The notes under the pieces: model-generated
Told to the model about the DNA's origin: nothing
Database searches by the model: none
The model's input: only the letters and a program-made list of their open reading frames with translations
Part shown: positions 18,256 through 26,528 of the stretch, in pieces
How the letters are laid out: each line of letters begins with the position of its first letter
Numbering within the stretch: position 1 is the stretch's first letter
Made by a program: the position numbers and the translations under genes
From: Acidocella sp.
GTDB lineage: Bacteria; Pseudomonadota; Alphaproteobacteria; Acetobacterales; Acetobacteraceae
Reading direction: 5' to 3'
DNA length: 52,421 nt
Assembly: GCA_027451225.1 (NCBI GenBank)
Contig: DAIDJU010000022.1
Span: 1-52,421 of the forward strand

Positions 18256-19415
18256 CAGGGCTTATCCAGCAGCGAGTCGTAGAGCTCTTCCAACACCGCC
18301 GTCTGCCGCGTGATGTCGAAGTTTTGCACCGCGCGGGCGCGGGCTGCCTCGCCCAGTTTCCGGCGCAGGGCTTCATCGCCCAACAACATGGCGAGGCGTG
18401 CGCCCAAAGCCTCCGGGTCGCGCTCTGGCACCAGGAAGCCGGTTTCACCATCCGCCACCACCTCGGGGATGCCGCCCAGCGACGAGCCGATCACCGGCAC
18501 GCCGGTGGCCGCCGCTTCCAGCGTGACCATGCCCAGCCCCTCGACCCGGCCGGACGAAGTGCGCACGCTGGGCAGCACCAGCATGGCGGCGCGGCGCATA
18601 TGCGCCAACACCTGCGCGTGCGGCATCGCGCCCAGAAACGCCACGCGCTCGGCCACGCCGCAAGCTTGCGCCAGCTTCTCCAGCTTGGCGCGCAATGGGC
18701 CATCGCCAATGATGACCAGCCGGGCTTTGGGATGGTGGGGGGCAGCCAGGGCAAAAGCGCGGATCAGGTATTCCGTGCCCTTCACCTCAACCAACCGGGC
18801 GACGTGCAGGATTTCCAGCGCCTCTTCCTCGGGCGTGCGCGGGATGATCGCGCCGCAATCCACGCCGATATAATGCACGCGCGTGCGCTCAGGGGGAAAG
18901 CCCATGCCCAGTAGCCGTTCGCGGATGAAGCCCGAGGCGCAGAGGAACAGATCGCCATAACGCGCCAGGCGCGAGCGGCCCAGCGCGTAATGCGTATAGG
19001 CCGGTGAGGCCAGCAAGGCGGCGGTGGAGAGTGTCGCGTCGAACCCATGGAAGGTGGTGACGAGCGGGATGCCAAGGCGCTTGGCCACCGGCAGGGCATA
19101 AACGCCCTCCACCCCAAAATGCGCATGGATCAGCGCCGGGTGCCGCCCTTTCAGCAGGCGCAAATACGGGGCGGGGTCCAGTGTGAGCATCTGCCGGGCG
19201 ACGAAGGGGATCGGCCAGCCTTTCACCAGATCCGCCAGCGCCAGCGATTCCGCCCCTGGCGGGGGGGCGCCGTAGCGCAGCCGCCCGACGTAAAGCGGGT
19301 GGTAGCGGCGCAGATGCTCCGCCTGCTCGGTAATGAACGGCTCCGACACCTTGAACAGATTGTGCCGGAAGATGGCGACTTCGCGCAAAGCGGGCGCGGG
19401 CGGGGTTCCGCCCAT
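18255..19415 (-). CDS. GT4-family glycosyltransferase of the spt operon
   Basis: 386-residue GT-B enzyme. N-terminal domain: VAIFRHNLFKVSEPFITEQAEHL, then LIHAHFGVEGVYALPVAKRLGIPLVTTFHGFD. C-terminal donor domain: EILHVARLVEVKGTEYLIRAF, RLVIIGDGPLRAKLEKLA, VAFLGAMPHAQVLAHMRRA and the E-x7-E type loop EGLGMVTLEAAATGVPVIGS. It starts four bases after the spt stop and ends overlapping the PIG-L start, so it belongs to the sphingolipid operon. A GT4 followed by a PIG-L deacetylase is the same pairing as PIG-A/PIG-L in GPI anchors and MshA/MshB in mycothiol. GlcNAc transfer to an inositol lipid is the suggested but unproven reaction. Confidence 0.85.
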   Translation of the reverse strand: MGGTPPAPALREVAIFRHNLFKVSEPFITEQAEHLRRYHPLYVGRLRYGAPPPGAESLALADLVKGWPIPFVARQMLTLDPAPYLRLLKGRHPALIHAHFGVEGVYALPVAKRLGIPLVTTFHGFDATLSTAALLASPAYTHYALGRSRLARYGDLFLCASGFIRERLLGMGFPPERTRVHYIGVDCGAIIPRTPEEEALEILHVARLVEVKGTEYLIRAFALAAPHHPKARLVIIGDGPLRAKLEKLAQACGVAERVAFLGAMPHAQVLAHMRRAAMLVLPSVRTSSGRVEGLGMVTLEAAATGVPVIGSSLGGIPEVVADGETGFLVPERDPEALGARLAMLLGDEALRRKLGEAARARAVQNFDITRQTAVLEELYDSLLDKP

Positions 19416-19419
19416 GCCT

Positions 19420-20664
19420 TTACTTCGCGGTGGCGAGGACGGGTTCGCCCTGGCTCTTCGCTCCAGCCGCGGGGATCAGCCCCAACTCGCGCCCGGCCTC
19501 GGCGAACATGGCGATGGCATGGTCGATCTGCGCCGGGGTATGCGCCGCGCTCACGGAAGAGCGCAGCAGCGCGAGGCCCTTCGGCGTGGCTGGGGGCAGG
19601 CTGACATTGGTGTAGAGCCCGCCATGCAGCAGCCGCGCCCAGAAGGCGAAGGCGGCTTCCGGCGAGGGCATGACGGTGGAGACCACCGGGCTCGGCTCGG
19701 GCCCGACGGTGAAGCCCAGGGCGGCCAAGCCGTCATACAGGCGGTTGGCGTTCTCGGTGAGCTGGCGGCGCAGCGCCGGGCGGGTCTGCAACTGGTGCAA
19801 GGCTTCCAGCGTGGCGGCGATGACGCCGGGCGGCAGCGAGGCCGTGAACATATAAGGCCGGGTGACGACACGCAGAATGTCGAAGCCCTCGGCATCGCTG
19901 ACGCAGAACCCGCCGACGCCGCCCAGGCTCTTGGAGAAGGTGCCGACGACGAAATCCACATCCGCCTCGACGCCCGCCGCCTCGGCCAGACCGCGCCCGT
20001 TCTCGCCCAGCACGCCCAGCGAATGGGCTTCGTCCACCACCAGATAAGTGTCCGGGTAGCTGCGCTTCACCGCCGCGAATTCCTTCAGCGGCGCGGTGTC
20101 GCCCAGCATGGAGTAGATGCCCTCGACCACGATGACCTTGTCGCCCGGCGTGTCCTTCAGGCGGCGCAGGCGGTTGTCCAGATCCTCGGGGCTGTTGTGG
20201 CGGAAGCGCGTGACCTGCGCGTAGCCCAGACGGGCGCCGTCATAGATGCTGGCATGCGAATCGGCATCCAGGATCAGGTGATCGTCCTTGCCCGCCAGGG
20301 TGGAGAGCATGCCGAGATTGGCCTGATAGCCGGTGGAGAACACCATGCCGTGCTTGCGGTTGAAATACCCCGCCAGCGCCTGCTCCAGCTCCTGGTGCCC
20401 GGCATAGCTGCCATTGGCGATACGCGAGCCGGTGGTGCCGGTGCCGTACCGTTCGGTGGCTTCCACCGCCTTGGCGATGACGGCGGGATCGTAGGTCAGG
20501 CCCAGATAATTATTCGTGCCCAGCAGCAGGACCGATCGGCCTTTGAGCATCGCCTCGGTGGGCGAGAGCACGGAGTCGAACGACACGTTGAAGGGATTCG
20601 CGCCCGCTTCCTCAAGCTGACGGTACTGCGCCGCCAGGGACGCGAACTTGGTAAACAGCGACAT
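19420..20664 (-). CDS. spt: Serine palmitoyltransferase (alpha-oxoamine synthase)
   Basis: 414-residue PLP enzyme that condenses L-serine with a fatty acyl thioester to 3-ketosphinganine, the committed step of sphingolipid synthesis. Signatures include NNYLGLTYDP, GTGTTGSRIANGSYAGHQELEQALA, DADSHASIYDGARL (ring-stacking His), VVVEGIYSMLGDTAPL, DEAHSLGVLGENGRG and the PLP lysine in GTFSKSLGG (about Lys245). Related KBL and ALAS enzymes share the fold, but the immediately upstream dedicated ACP and the nearby ceramide genes favour SPT. The start is ATG 20664, three bases after the acp stop; TTG 20667 is the alternative. Soluble, homodimeric type as in Sphingomonas. Confidence 0.9.
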   Translation of the reverse strand: MSLFTKFASLAAQYRQLEEAGANPFNVSFDSVLSPTEAMLKGRSVLLLGTNNYLGLTYDPAVIAKAVEATERYGTGTTGSRIANGSYAGHQELEQALAGYFNRKHGMVFSTGYQANLGMLSTLAGKDDHLILDADSHASIYDGARLGYAQVTRFRHNSPEDLDNRLRRLKDTPGDKVIVVEGIYSMLGDTAPLKEFAAVKRSYPDTYLVVDEAHSLGVLGENGRGLAEAAGVEADVDFVVGTFSKSLGGVGGFCVSDAEGFDILRVVTRPYMFTASLPPGVIAATLEALHQLQTRPALRRQLTENANRLYDGLAALGFTVGPEPSPVVSTVMPSPEAAFAFWARLLHGGLYTNVSLPPATPKGLALLRSSVSAAHTPAQIDHAIAMFAEAGRELGLIPAAGAKSQGEPVLATAK

Positions 20665-20667
20665 CAA

Positions 20668-20919
20668 CTAGGAGCCAGCCCTCAAATTTTGCATGGCCGC
20701 GATCAGGTCGCCGACCGTTTCAATCTCAGCAATCTTGTCGAGCGGCACGGAGATATCCAGCCGGTCCTCGATCTCCATCACGAAATCCATGACCGCGACG
20801 GAATCCAGGCCCAGATCCTCGACAATGTGCGTATTCTCGGTGATCTCAACCGGTTTGGGCAAAGACGAGCGCAACGTCTCGAAAATGATCTCACGGATAT
20901 CCCCGACCAAACCACCCAT
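20668..20919 (-). CDS. Acyl carrier protein for sphingolipid synthesis
   Basis: 83-residue acyl carrier protein. Ser40 in DLGLDSVAVMDFVMEIEDRL is the phosphopantetheine site; the helical pattern and acidic character are typical. I chose ATG 20919 (MGGLVGDIRE) behind AGGGA; an upstream in-frame ATG at 20979 would add a Gly/Arg-rich 20-residue leader unlike ACPs. Placed first in the acp-spt-GT4-PIG-L operon, it is the counterpart of the special ACP adjacent to spt in Caulobacter and Sphingomonas, loaded by a fatty acyl-AMP ligase such as the one at 27675-29414 and feeding acyl chains to Spt. Confidence 0.9.
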   Translation of the reverse strand: MGGLVGDIREIIFETLRSSLPKPVEITENTHIVEDLGLDSVAVMDFVMEIEDRLDISVPLDKIAEIETVGDLIAAMQNLRAGS

Positions 20920-21118
20920 GTCCCTGCCGCCAAATCTGTTGAGAGAACCCGCCAACACAGGCGCCAAACGCCCGTACATGACAAATTCATATCACCGCCT
21001 ATACATGGCACGGCAAATTATTTAAAGAGCGGGCAGGTCGTAGGGGCTGTCTTTTACCGGCACGCCCGTGGCCGCCCTTGCGCCGCGAGCTGCCCAGGGG
21101 CTCCGCCAAGGCACCGGC

Positions 21119-22267
21119 ATGGCCGGGAATGAATGGTTTAACGCTTTGATCCTCAACCGTTATATCGCCCGGGACATCAGCCGGCCATTCGCCGTCATCC
21201 TCGGCATTCTCTGCGTGCTGTTCACAGGCTACTCCGTCGCCTCCATCCTCTCGGACGCGGTGAGCGGCCTGCTGCCCACCCTCACCATCATGGAGCTGAC
21301 CGGGCTCAAGCTGCTCATCGCTCTGGATGTGCTGATCCCCATCTCGCTCTATTTCGCGGTGCTGCTCTCCTTCGGGCGGCTCTATGCGGATAGCGAGTTC
21401 ACCGCCATGGCGGCCCTTGGGGTGCAGCCCTGGCAGGTGATGCGGGTCGTGCTCTCCTTGGCCGGCATGGTGGCCCTGGTGGTCGCGCTGCTCTCCTGCG
21501 AGGCGCGCCCCTGGGCGTACCGCACCTCGCACGACGTAACCTGGCACGGCGCCACCAGCCTGGACGTGAACGCCATGCAGGCCGGCACCTTTTACACCAG
21601 CGAGGACGGGCAGCGCGTCATCTTCCTCACCCACCGGGCCGGGCCGGGCACGCCGGCGCAGGATGTGTTCGTCCGCCGCCAGCTGGCCGACCATGTCGAG
21701 GTGATCTTCGCCAAGCTGGCCTCGTCTTTGCAGCAGACCGCCGCCAGCGGCCAGCATGAGGTCTATCTGACCGATGCACATGTTTACGAGATCTACCCCC
21801 CCGGAAGCGCGCAGAAAGACCAGCTCCTCAACGCGCAAGGGCTGATCCTCGACCCCGAGAGCGCGCCCGGCGCGGCGCCCGGCTACAACCCCATCACCGC
21901 CGACAGCCTGGACCTCGCCCACTCCACCTCCCCGCGCGATATCGCCGAGCTGGAATGGCGGCTCTCCACCCCCATCTCCACCCTGCTGCTGGCCCTTCTG
22001 GCCATACCGCTGAGCTACACGCGGGTGCGCCAGGGCAAATACGCCAAGTTCGGGGAGGCGATCCTGATCTACGCCGGGTATTACCTGCTCTGCACCACGG
22101 CCCGCACCTGGGTGGAACACGGGATGATCGGCACGCTGCCGGGCATCTGGTGGGCACCCGGGATGCTCTCGCTGGTGCTCGCGCTGATTCTGGCCCTGCC
22201 GCATTGGCGCAACCGGCAAGCCGCCAAGGCCCGGACCGCCGCAGCCGCGAAGGCCAACGCCGCATGA
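21119..22267 (+). CDS. LptF/LptG-family (YjgP/YjgQ) permease, LptF-like
   Basis: 382-residue inner-membrane protein with three N-terminal helices (ILNRYIARDISRPFAVILGILCVLFTGYSVASIL; LKLLIALDVLIPISLYFAVLLSFGRLYADSEFTAMAALGVQPWQVMRVVL), a periplasmic beta-jellyroll domain (about residues 125-270) and three C-terminal helices (STPISTLLLALLAIPLSYTRVRQGKYAKFGEAILIYAGYYLL). This is the LptB2FG transporter architecture, which extracts lipids from the inner membrane. I start at ATG 21119, where the family N terminus begins, rather than the upstream in-frame ATG. It is transcribed divergently from acp-spt, so it could serve LPS, sphingolipid, or both. Confidence 0.87.
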   Translation: MAGNEWFNALILNRYIARDISRPFAVILGILCVLFTGYSVASILSDAVSGLLPTLTIMELTGLKLLIALDVLIPISLYFAVLLSFGRLYADSEFTAMAALGVQPWQVMRVVLSLAGMVALVVALLSCEARPWAYRTSHDVTWHGATSLDVNAMQAGTFYTSEDGQRVIFLTHRAGPGTPAQDVFVRRQLADHVEVIFAKLASSLQQTAASGQHEVYLTDAHVYEIYPPGSAQKDQLLNAQGLILDPESAPGAAPGYNPITADSLDLAHSTSPRDIAELEWRLSTPISTLLLALLAIPLSYTRVRQGKYAKFGEAILIYAGYYLLCTTARTWVEHGMIGTLPGIWWAPGMLSLVLALILALPHWRNRQAAKARTAAAAKANAA

Positions 22268-23343
22268 AGCTGCTCGACCACTATATAGCCGCCACGGTGC
22301 TGCGCGGCTTTCTGCTGATCCTCGCGGTGCTGACGGTGCTGTTCAGCCTGCTCGCCTTTGTCGAGCAGCTCGGCTTTGTCGGCCAGGGGCAATACACCGC
22401 CAAGGACGCGCTGATCTGCATGGTGCTCACCGCCCCTTACCGTGTGGTGCAGATCGCCCCCGTTTCCATGCTGCTTGGCGCGCTGCTGGCGCTCGGCGGG
22501 CTCGCGCGCAATTCCGAGCTGATCGCCTTCCGCGCCCTGGGCGTGTCGGAGATGCAGATCGTCGGGGCGCTGATGAAGCTCTCGGTGCCGGTGATCGTCG
22601 CGCTGTTCCTCATCGCGCAATTTGTCATCCCGCCGGGGCAGCTCATGGCCCAGCATGTGCAAGCCGAGGCCTCGGGCGAGGCCGCCCCCTTGCGCAGCGC
22701 CGGGGGCTTCTGGGTGGAGCGAGATCACCAGTATCTGAACGTGCAGCGCTTCGGCTACGGCAACACGCCGGAGAATATCGACATCTACACCTTCAACGCC
22801 GATGGCAGCCTGAACAGCTACACCCACGCCAAGCGCGCCGAGGTGGAGCCCGACGGCACATGGATGCTGGTCGGCGTGCTGCAAAAAACCGCCGACTCCA
22901 CGCATTTCAACACCATCACGCTGGATGAGATGCCCTGGCCGTCCTTCATCTCCTCGCACCAGATGCGCCTGCTGATGCTGCCGCCGGAGATGATGCCGCC
23001 CCTCGCGCTGTATAAATATATCGGCGAGCGCAAACGCCTGGACCAGCAGGCCCAGCGCGATGAGCTGACCTTCTGGAGCATGATCAGCGTGCCGTTCTCA
23101 CTGCTCGGCATGGCGATGATCGCCACCCCCTTCGTGTTCGGCGTGCAGCGCATGCAAAGCGCTGGGCGGCAGCTGCTGATCGGCGCGGTCCTGGGCATCA
23201 TGTTCCAGGTCGGCCAGCAGGTGATCTTCTATCTCGGCCTGCGGCTTAGCCTGAATCCAGCCATCACGGCGCTCGCGCCCTCGGCGGCGCTGCTGGGGGC
23301 GGCTGCGTATCTGATCCGCCGGATGCAGGTGGAGTTGCGGTAA
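22264..23343 (+). CDS. LptF/LptG-family permease, LptG-like
   Basis: 359-residue partner of the preceding protein. N terminus MKLLDHYIAATVLRGFLLILAVLTVLFSLLAFVEQL, coupling-helix region LIAFRALGVSEMQIVGALMKLS, a periplasmic jellyroll (about 130-265) and three C-terminal helices (SMISVPFSLLGMAMIATPFVFGVQRMQSAGRQLLIGAVLGIMF). The start overlaps the previous stop (ATGA), so the two are translated as a coupled pair. No ATPase LptB or LptC is visible here, so the pair must share an ATPase encoded elsewhere. It converges with the CDP-alcohol phosphotransferase gene with only three bases between. Confidence 0.88.
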   Translation: MKLLDHYIAATVLRGFLLILAVLTVLFSLLAFVEQLGFVGQGQYTAKDALICMVLTAPYRVVQIAPVSMLLGALLALGGLARNSELIAFRALGVSEMQIVGALMKLSVPVIVALFLIAQFVIPPGQLMAQHVQAEASGEAAPLRSAGGFWVERDHQYLNVQRFGYGNTPENIDIYTFNADGSLNSYTHAKRAEVEPDGTWMLVGVLQKTADSTHFNTITLDEMPWPSFISSHQMRLLMLPPEMMPPLALYKYIGERKRLDQQAQRDELTFWSMISVPFSLLGMAMIATPFVFGVQRMQSAGRQLLIGAVLGIMFQVGQQVIFYLGLRLSLNPAITALAPSAALLGAAAYLIRRMQVELR

Positions 23344-23346
23344 GCG

Positions 23347-24267
23347 TTACAGCCGAGCCGCGTGGTCGAGGAACAGCTGGTAGCGGCGGCGCTGGCCAGC
23401 CTGGAGCCAGAGCATGATGGCGCTGAAGCCAAAGATCTCGAACAGGAAATAGAACATCGGCATGCCCGCCACCGCGAACAGGAAAATCCCGATCGTGCGG
23501 TAATTCGCCGATAGAATCGCCCAGCGCCGGACAGACGGAGCGAATACCTCGCGGTAATCCTGGCGCAGCGCGGTCTCGCAGCCCGGCTTGACGGCAAGGA
23601 TTGCCTCCAGCTCCTGGTTGAACCCGGCAGCGCCGCCCGAGACCGCGATCTGCACCCGCGTATACAGCCCGTGCAGCAGATTGGCCGCGCGCTTCAACAA
23701 GGGCTGATCTTTCAGCGCATCCTTGGGCGGATGCAGATCCGCCAGCGCCGCGGATTTGCGCCCCCAGCCCCAGAAATTATATTGCTGGCGCTGCAGCTCA
23801 TAAGTAGCCGATTGCAGCGCGTGGCACAGCGCCGCCACCGCCGCCAGCCCCCACACCCAGGTGCCGACATAGCGGCTAAGCGTGAACGCCAGCCCCAGAT
23901 AGACGGCGCCGAAGGTCACGTAATCGCAAATGCCGTCGATGATCTTGCCCAGCTCGGAGAAGGAGTTGGTCATCCGGGCGAGCTGGCCGTCCGCGCCATC
24001 CAGCACATGCCAAGCGAACATCAGCGCGAAGCCGAGCAGGCAAACCCAGGGATGCGGATACCAGTGATACGCCACACCCGCCGCCACGCCGCAGGCCATG
24101 CCGGCCAGCGAGACGACATTGGGCGTAATGCCCAGCCGCGCGCAGATGGGCACGATCCGCGCGGAAAGCGGATGGACGATGTATAGGTTGGTCGGTTCCT
24201 CGATCTCCGAGGTGCGGCGGACAGGCTCGGCCTGCGCCGCCATACCGCCGGGAATGTCCTGCTGCAT
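23347..24267 (-). CDS. CDP-alcohol phosphotransferase (inositol-lipid head-group transferase candidate)
   Basis: 306-residue membrane enzyme of the CDP-alcohol phosphatidyltransferase family. The catalytic motif DG-x2-AR-x8-G-x3-D-x3-D is intact (Asp93, Gly94, Ala97, Arg98, Gly107, Asp111, Asp115). About six helices surround it, with a soluble insert at about 165-245. It is the last gene of a three-gene unit after inositol-phosphate synthase and an IPCT-like cytidylyltransferase, eight bases after the latter. With CDP-inositol as donor, the expected reaction is transfer of inositol-phosphate to a lipid hydroxyl; ceramide or a glyceride is the likely acceptor. Start choice between ATG 24267 and 24243 is open. 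Confidence 0.87.
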   Translation of the reverse strand: MQQDIPGGMAAQAEPVRRTSEIEEPTNLYIVHPLSARIVPICARLGITPNVVSLAGMACGVAAGVAYHWYPHPWVCLLGFALMFAWHVLDGADGQLARMTNSFSELGKIIDGICDYVTFGAVYLGLAFTLSRYVGTWVWGLAAVAALCHALQSATYELQRQQYNFWGWGRKSAALADLHPPKDALKDQPLLKRAANLLHGLYTRVQIAVSGGAAGFNQELEAILAVKPGCETALRQDYREVFAPSVRRWAILSANYRTIGIFLFAVAGMPMFYFLFEIFGFSAIMLWLQAGQRRRYQLFLDHAARL

Positions 24268-24275
24268 GGCGGGGA

Positions 24276-24992
24276 TTACAACTGCCCCGCTTCGAGCAAC
24301 GTCTCCGCCTTGGCGAAGGCGATCGGATCATCGACATCGACCCAGAGGCGGTCTTTGATGTCGAACACACGGGCCTTGCCCCATTCGGCCAGCACGTTCA
24401 TCGCGCCGGAGATGCTGTCATCGCCGCGGGTCTGGCTTTCGGCCAGGGCGTCGAACATCACCGGGGTGCAGAGGAACACGCCCGTGTCGAAACAGTTGAA
24501 GTCGCGGATGACCTTGCCGATGTGCAGGAGCTTATCGCCCTCGCACTTCACGCGGGTCACGTCTTCGGGGTCGTTCAGCGGGCTGTCGATGTTGAAATCC
24601 ACGGCCAGCGTCACGGTATCCGGTTTGACGGGAGCGGCCGTCAGGGCGCGGAAGATTTCCGGGTCCACCAGATGGTCGCACATCGTCAGCAGGAAAGGTT
24701 CGTCGATAAACTGCTTGGCCGTGAGCACGGATACGCCATTGGCGCGGTCCCAGGCGCGGTTGAAGATGCGGGTGATGCGCGCGCCTGTGCGCTTGCCGAT
24801 CTCCCCCAGCTCCGCCTGCAGTGTTTCCGCCCGGTAGCCGGTGACGACGAAAAACTCGTCGACCCCGGCAGCCTGGGCATTGCCGATCACGCGTTCGATC
24901 AGCGGCACGCCCTTGATGGGAATCAGGGGCTTCAGCTCGCCTTTTTCACGAAGCCTCGTGCCCTGACCGGCCGCGACGATCAGGCATTTCAT
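24276..24992 (-). CDS. Nucleotidyltransferase resembling CTP:inositol-1-phosphate cytidylyltransferase
   Basis: 238-residue NTP-transferase of the MobA/GlmU-like fold. It has the nucleotide loop IVAAGQGTRL with Lys21 (LKPLIPIKGVPLIERV), a metal-binding aspartate in FLLTMCDHLVDP (Asp106), HIGKVIRDFNCFDTGVFLC and LWVDVDDPIAFAKAE near the end. These last three stretches closely recall the IPCT domain of the archaeal IPCT/DIPPS enzyme (for example FILTMGDH, FDCVDTGFF, LWMDVDT, from memory). Its position between inositol-phosphate synthase and a CDP-alcohol phosphotransferase fits synthesis of CDP-inositol. The gene overlaps the upstream stop by four bases. Other sugar- or alcohol-phosphate substrates remain possible. 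Confidence 0.82.
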   Translation of the reverse strand: MKCLIVAAGQGTRLREKGELKPLIPIKGVPLIERVIGNAQAAGVDEFFVVTGYRAETLQAELGEIGKRTGARITRIFNRAWDRANGVSVLTAKQFIDEPFLLTMCDHLVDPEIFRALTAAPVKPDTVTLAVDFNIDSPLNDPEDVTRVKCEGDKLLHIGKVIRDFNCFDTGVFLCTPVMFDALAESQTRGDDSISGAMNVLAEWGKARVFDIKDRLWVDVDDPIAFAKAETLLEAGQL

Positions 24993-26125
24993 CCGACGGC
25001 CGAGACCTTCACCGGCGCGGAGTAGCGGTTGATGAACTCTTCGGTCATCTCATGCGCCACGTCATCGGTGTACTGCACGGGCGGGTGCTTGCAGAAATAG
25101 GCGCTCGGGCCTTCCAGCAGGCCGCCAAGGCCGTGATCCAGCGCCAGCTTGCAGCAGCGGATCATATCGATGACCACGCCGGCGGAGTTGGGCGAATCCT
25201 GCACCGAGAGGCGAAGTTCCAGATCCATCGGGACATCGCCGAAGAGCTGGCCTTCCATGCGGATGAAGCAGATCTTGTTGTCGTTCTGCCAGGGCACGTA
25301 GTCGCTGGGGCCGACATGGATGTCTTCGCTCTCCATGCGCTTCTTGGCGACAGCCTGCACCGCCTCGGTCTTCGACTTCTTCTTGGAAGCCAGGCGGTCC
25401 TGGTTCTTCATATTGAGGAAGTCGGTATTGCCGCCGGTGTTGAGCTGGTAGGTGCGCAGCAGCTTCACGCCGCGCTTGGCGAAGATATCCGTCAGCACGC
25501 GGTGGGTGATGGTGGCGCCCAGCTGGGACTTGATGTCGTCGCCAATGATCGGGAGATTGCGGGCCTTGAAGCGCTCGGCGAAGCTCTTATCGGAGGCGAT
25601 GAACACCGGCATGTTGTTGACGAAGGCGACACCGGCCTCCAGCGCGCATTCGGCGTAGAAGCGGGCGGCCTTCTCGGAGCCCACCGGCATGTAGTTCAGC
25701 AGCACTTCGGCGCGGGTGCGCTTCAGCTCGGCCACGATCTCTTCCTTGGTCAGCTCCTTGGCGGTGGAGCGGACGAAGGTGCGGTCCTCGTCGTAGGCGG
25801 CCATGTGCTCGGAGATGCCGTCCAGCACCTGGCCCATCTGCACGGTCACGCCGCTGTCCGGGATGTTGGACTCGAACACCTTGGTGCAGTTCGGCTTGGC
25901 GAAGATGGCGCGGCTGACGTCCTGGCCAACCTTGCGGGCGTCCACGTCGAACGCGGCGACAACTTCGATATCACACGGCTTGTAGCCGCCAATCTCGGTG
26001 TGCATCAGCCCGACCACGCCCTCGCGGCAGCGCTCCGGAGTGTAGTAGTGGATGCCCTGAATCAGAGAGCTCGCACAATTCCCGATCCCGGCAATCGCAA
26101 TCCGGATGCGGCTTTTATTCGCCAT
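24989..26125 (-). CDS. ino1: Inositol-3-phosphate synthase
   Basis: 378-residue NAD-dependent enzyme isomerising glucose-6-phosphate to inositol-3-phosphate. Hallmarks are IRIAIAGIGNCASSLIQGI (NAD-binding), NYMPVGSEKAARFYAECALEAGVAFVNNMPVFI, IIGDDIKSQLGATITHRVL, TYQLNTGGNTDFLNM, KNQDRLASKKKSKTEAV (catalytic lysines) and DSPNSAGVVIDMIRCCKLALD. The size and sequence are of the prokaryotic (actinobacterial-type) class. The start is ATG 26125 behind GAGG, where the conserved N terminus begins. It is the first gene of the inositol-lipid unit and is preceded by an unusually long 403-base non-coding leader. Confidence 0.95.
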   Translation of the reverse strand: MANKSRIRIAIAGIGNCASSLIQGIHYYTPERCREGVVGLMHTEIGGYKPCDIEVVAAFDVDARKVGQDVSRAIFAKPNCTKVFESNIPDSGVTVQMGQVLDGISEHMAAYDEDRTFVRSTAKELTKEEIVAELKRTRAEVLLNYMPVGSEKAARFYAECALEAGVAFVNNMPVFIASDKSFAERFKARNLPIIGDDIKSQLGATITHRVLTDIFAKRGVKLLRTYQLNTGGNTDFLNMKNQDRLASKKKSKTEAVQAVAKKRMESEDIHVGPSDYVPWQNDNKICFIRMEGQLFGDVPMDLELRLSVQDSPNSAGVVIDMIRCCKLALDHGLGGLLEGPSAYFCKHPPVQYTDDVAHEMTEEFINRYSAPVKVSAVG

Positions 26126-26528
26126 GATGAACCTCGTCCACGATAAAAATTCTTTGGAAAAACAACAGAGAGGGAGCAGGAACACGCAAAGACGCGACCT
26201 GCCCGCCCTTTCCGGCGGGGGTCTTGGCTTTGCTGTTCATTTACGCCGCCCGGGCTTTGAACCCCTGCCGGCCTGTACCCAGATCTCCGCCGTCCCCAAT
26301 CCAACTCTCTCCTGCCAGCGCGGCACCGCCAACCCGAGGCTTTGATCACTCAACGCCGTGGCCGAGCAATGCTTCACTCGGCCTGCCTGCCTTGCAATCT
26401 CCGGCCATCGGCGGAAACGCCACAGGGTTAGGTCATAAACACTGCGCTTATAGTAGTGGGCCAACCTACAATGTTGGCGGATATGTCGCAAGCATGACAG
26501 CCAGTATAACCCTACAGCTCGGGCAAAG
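26126..26528 (-). other. 403-base non-coding leader/promoter region of inositol-phosphate synthase
   Basis: No convincing gene on either strand. Reading toward the synthase it holds three inverted repeats: 26460-26478 (GCCAAC/GTTGGC, 7-base loop), 26360-26383 (GGCCGAG/CTCGGCC, 10-base loop) and 26202-26219 (CCCGCC/GGCGGG, 6-base loop). A TATAAG lies near 26450 on the minus strand. The region could be a structured regulatory leader or simply a promoter with operators. I do not recognise a known riboswitch. Confidence 0.5.

Noticed and set aside
26350-26390. tRNA-like look of the GGCCGAG/CTCGGCC hairpin
   Set aside because: Only one arm is present; no acceptor stem, anticodon arm or T-loop sequence can be placed around it.
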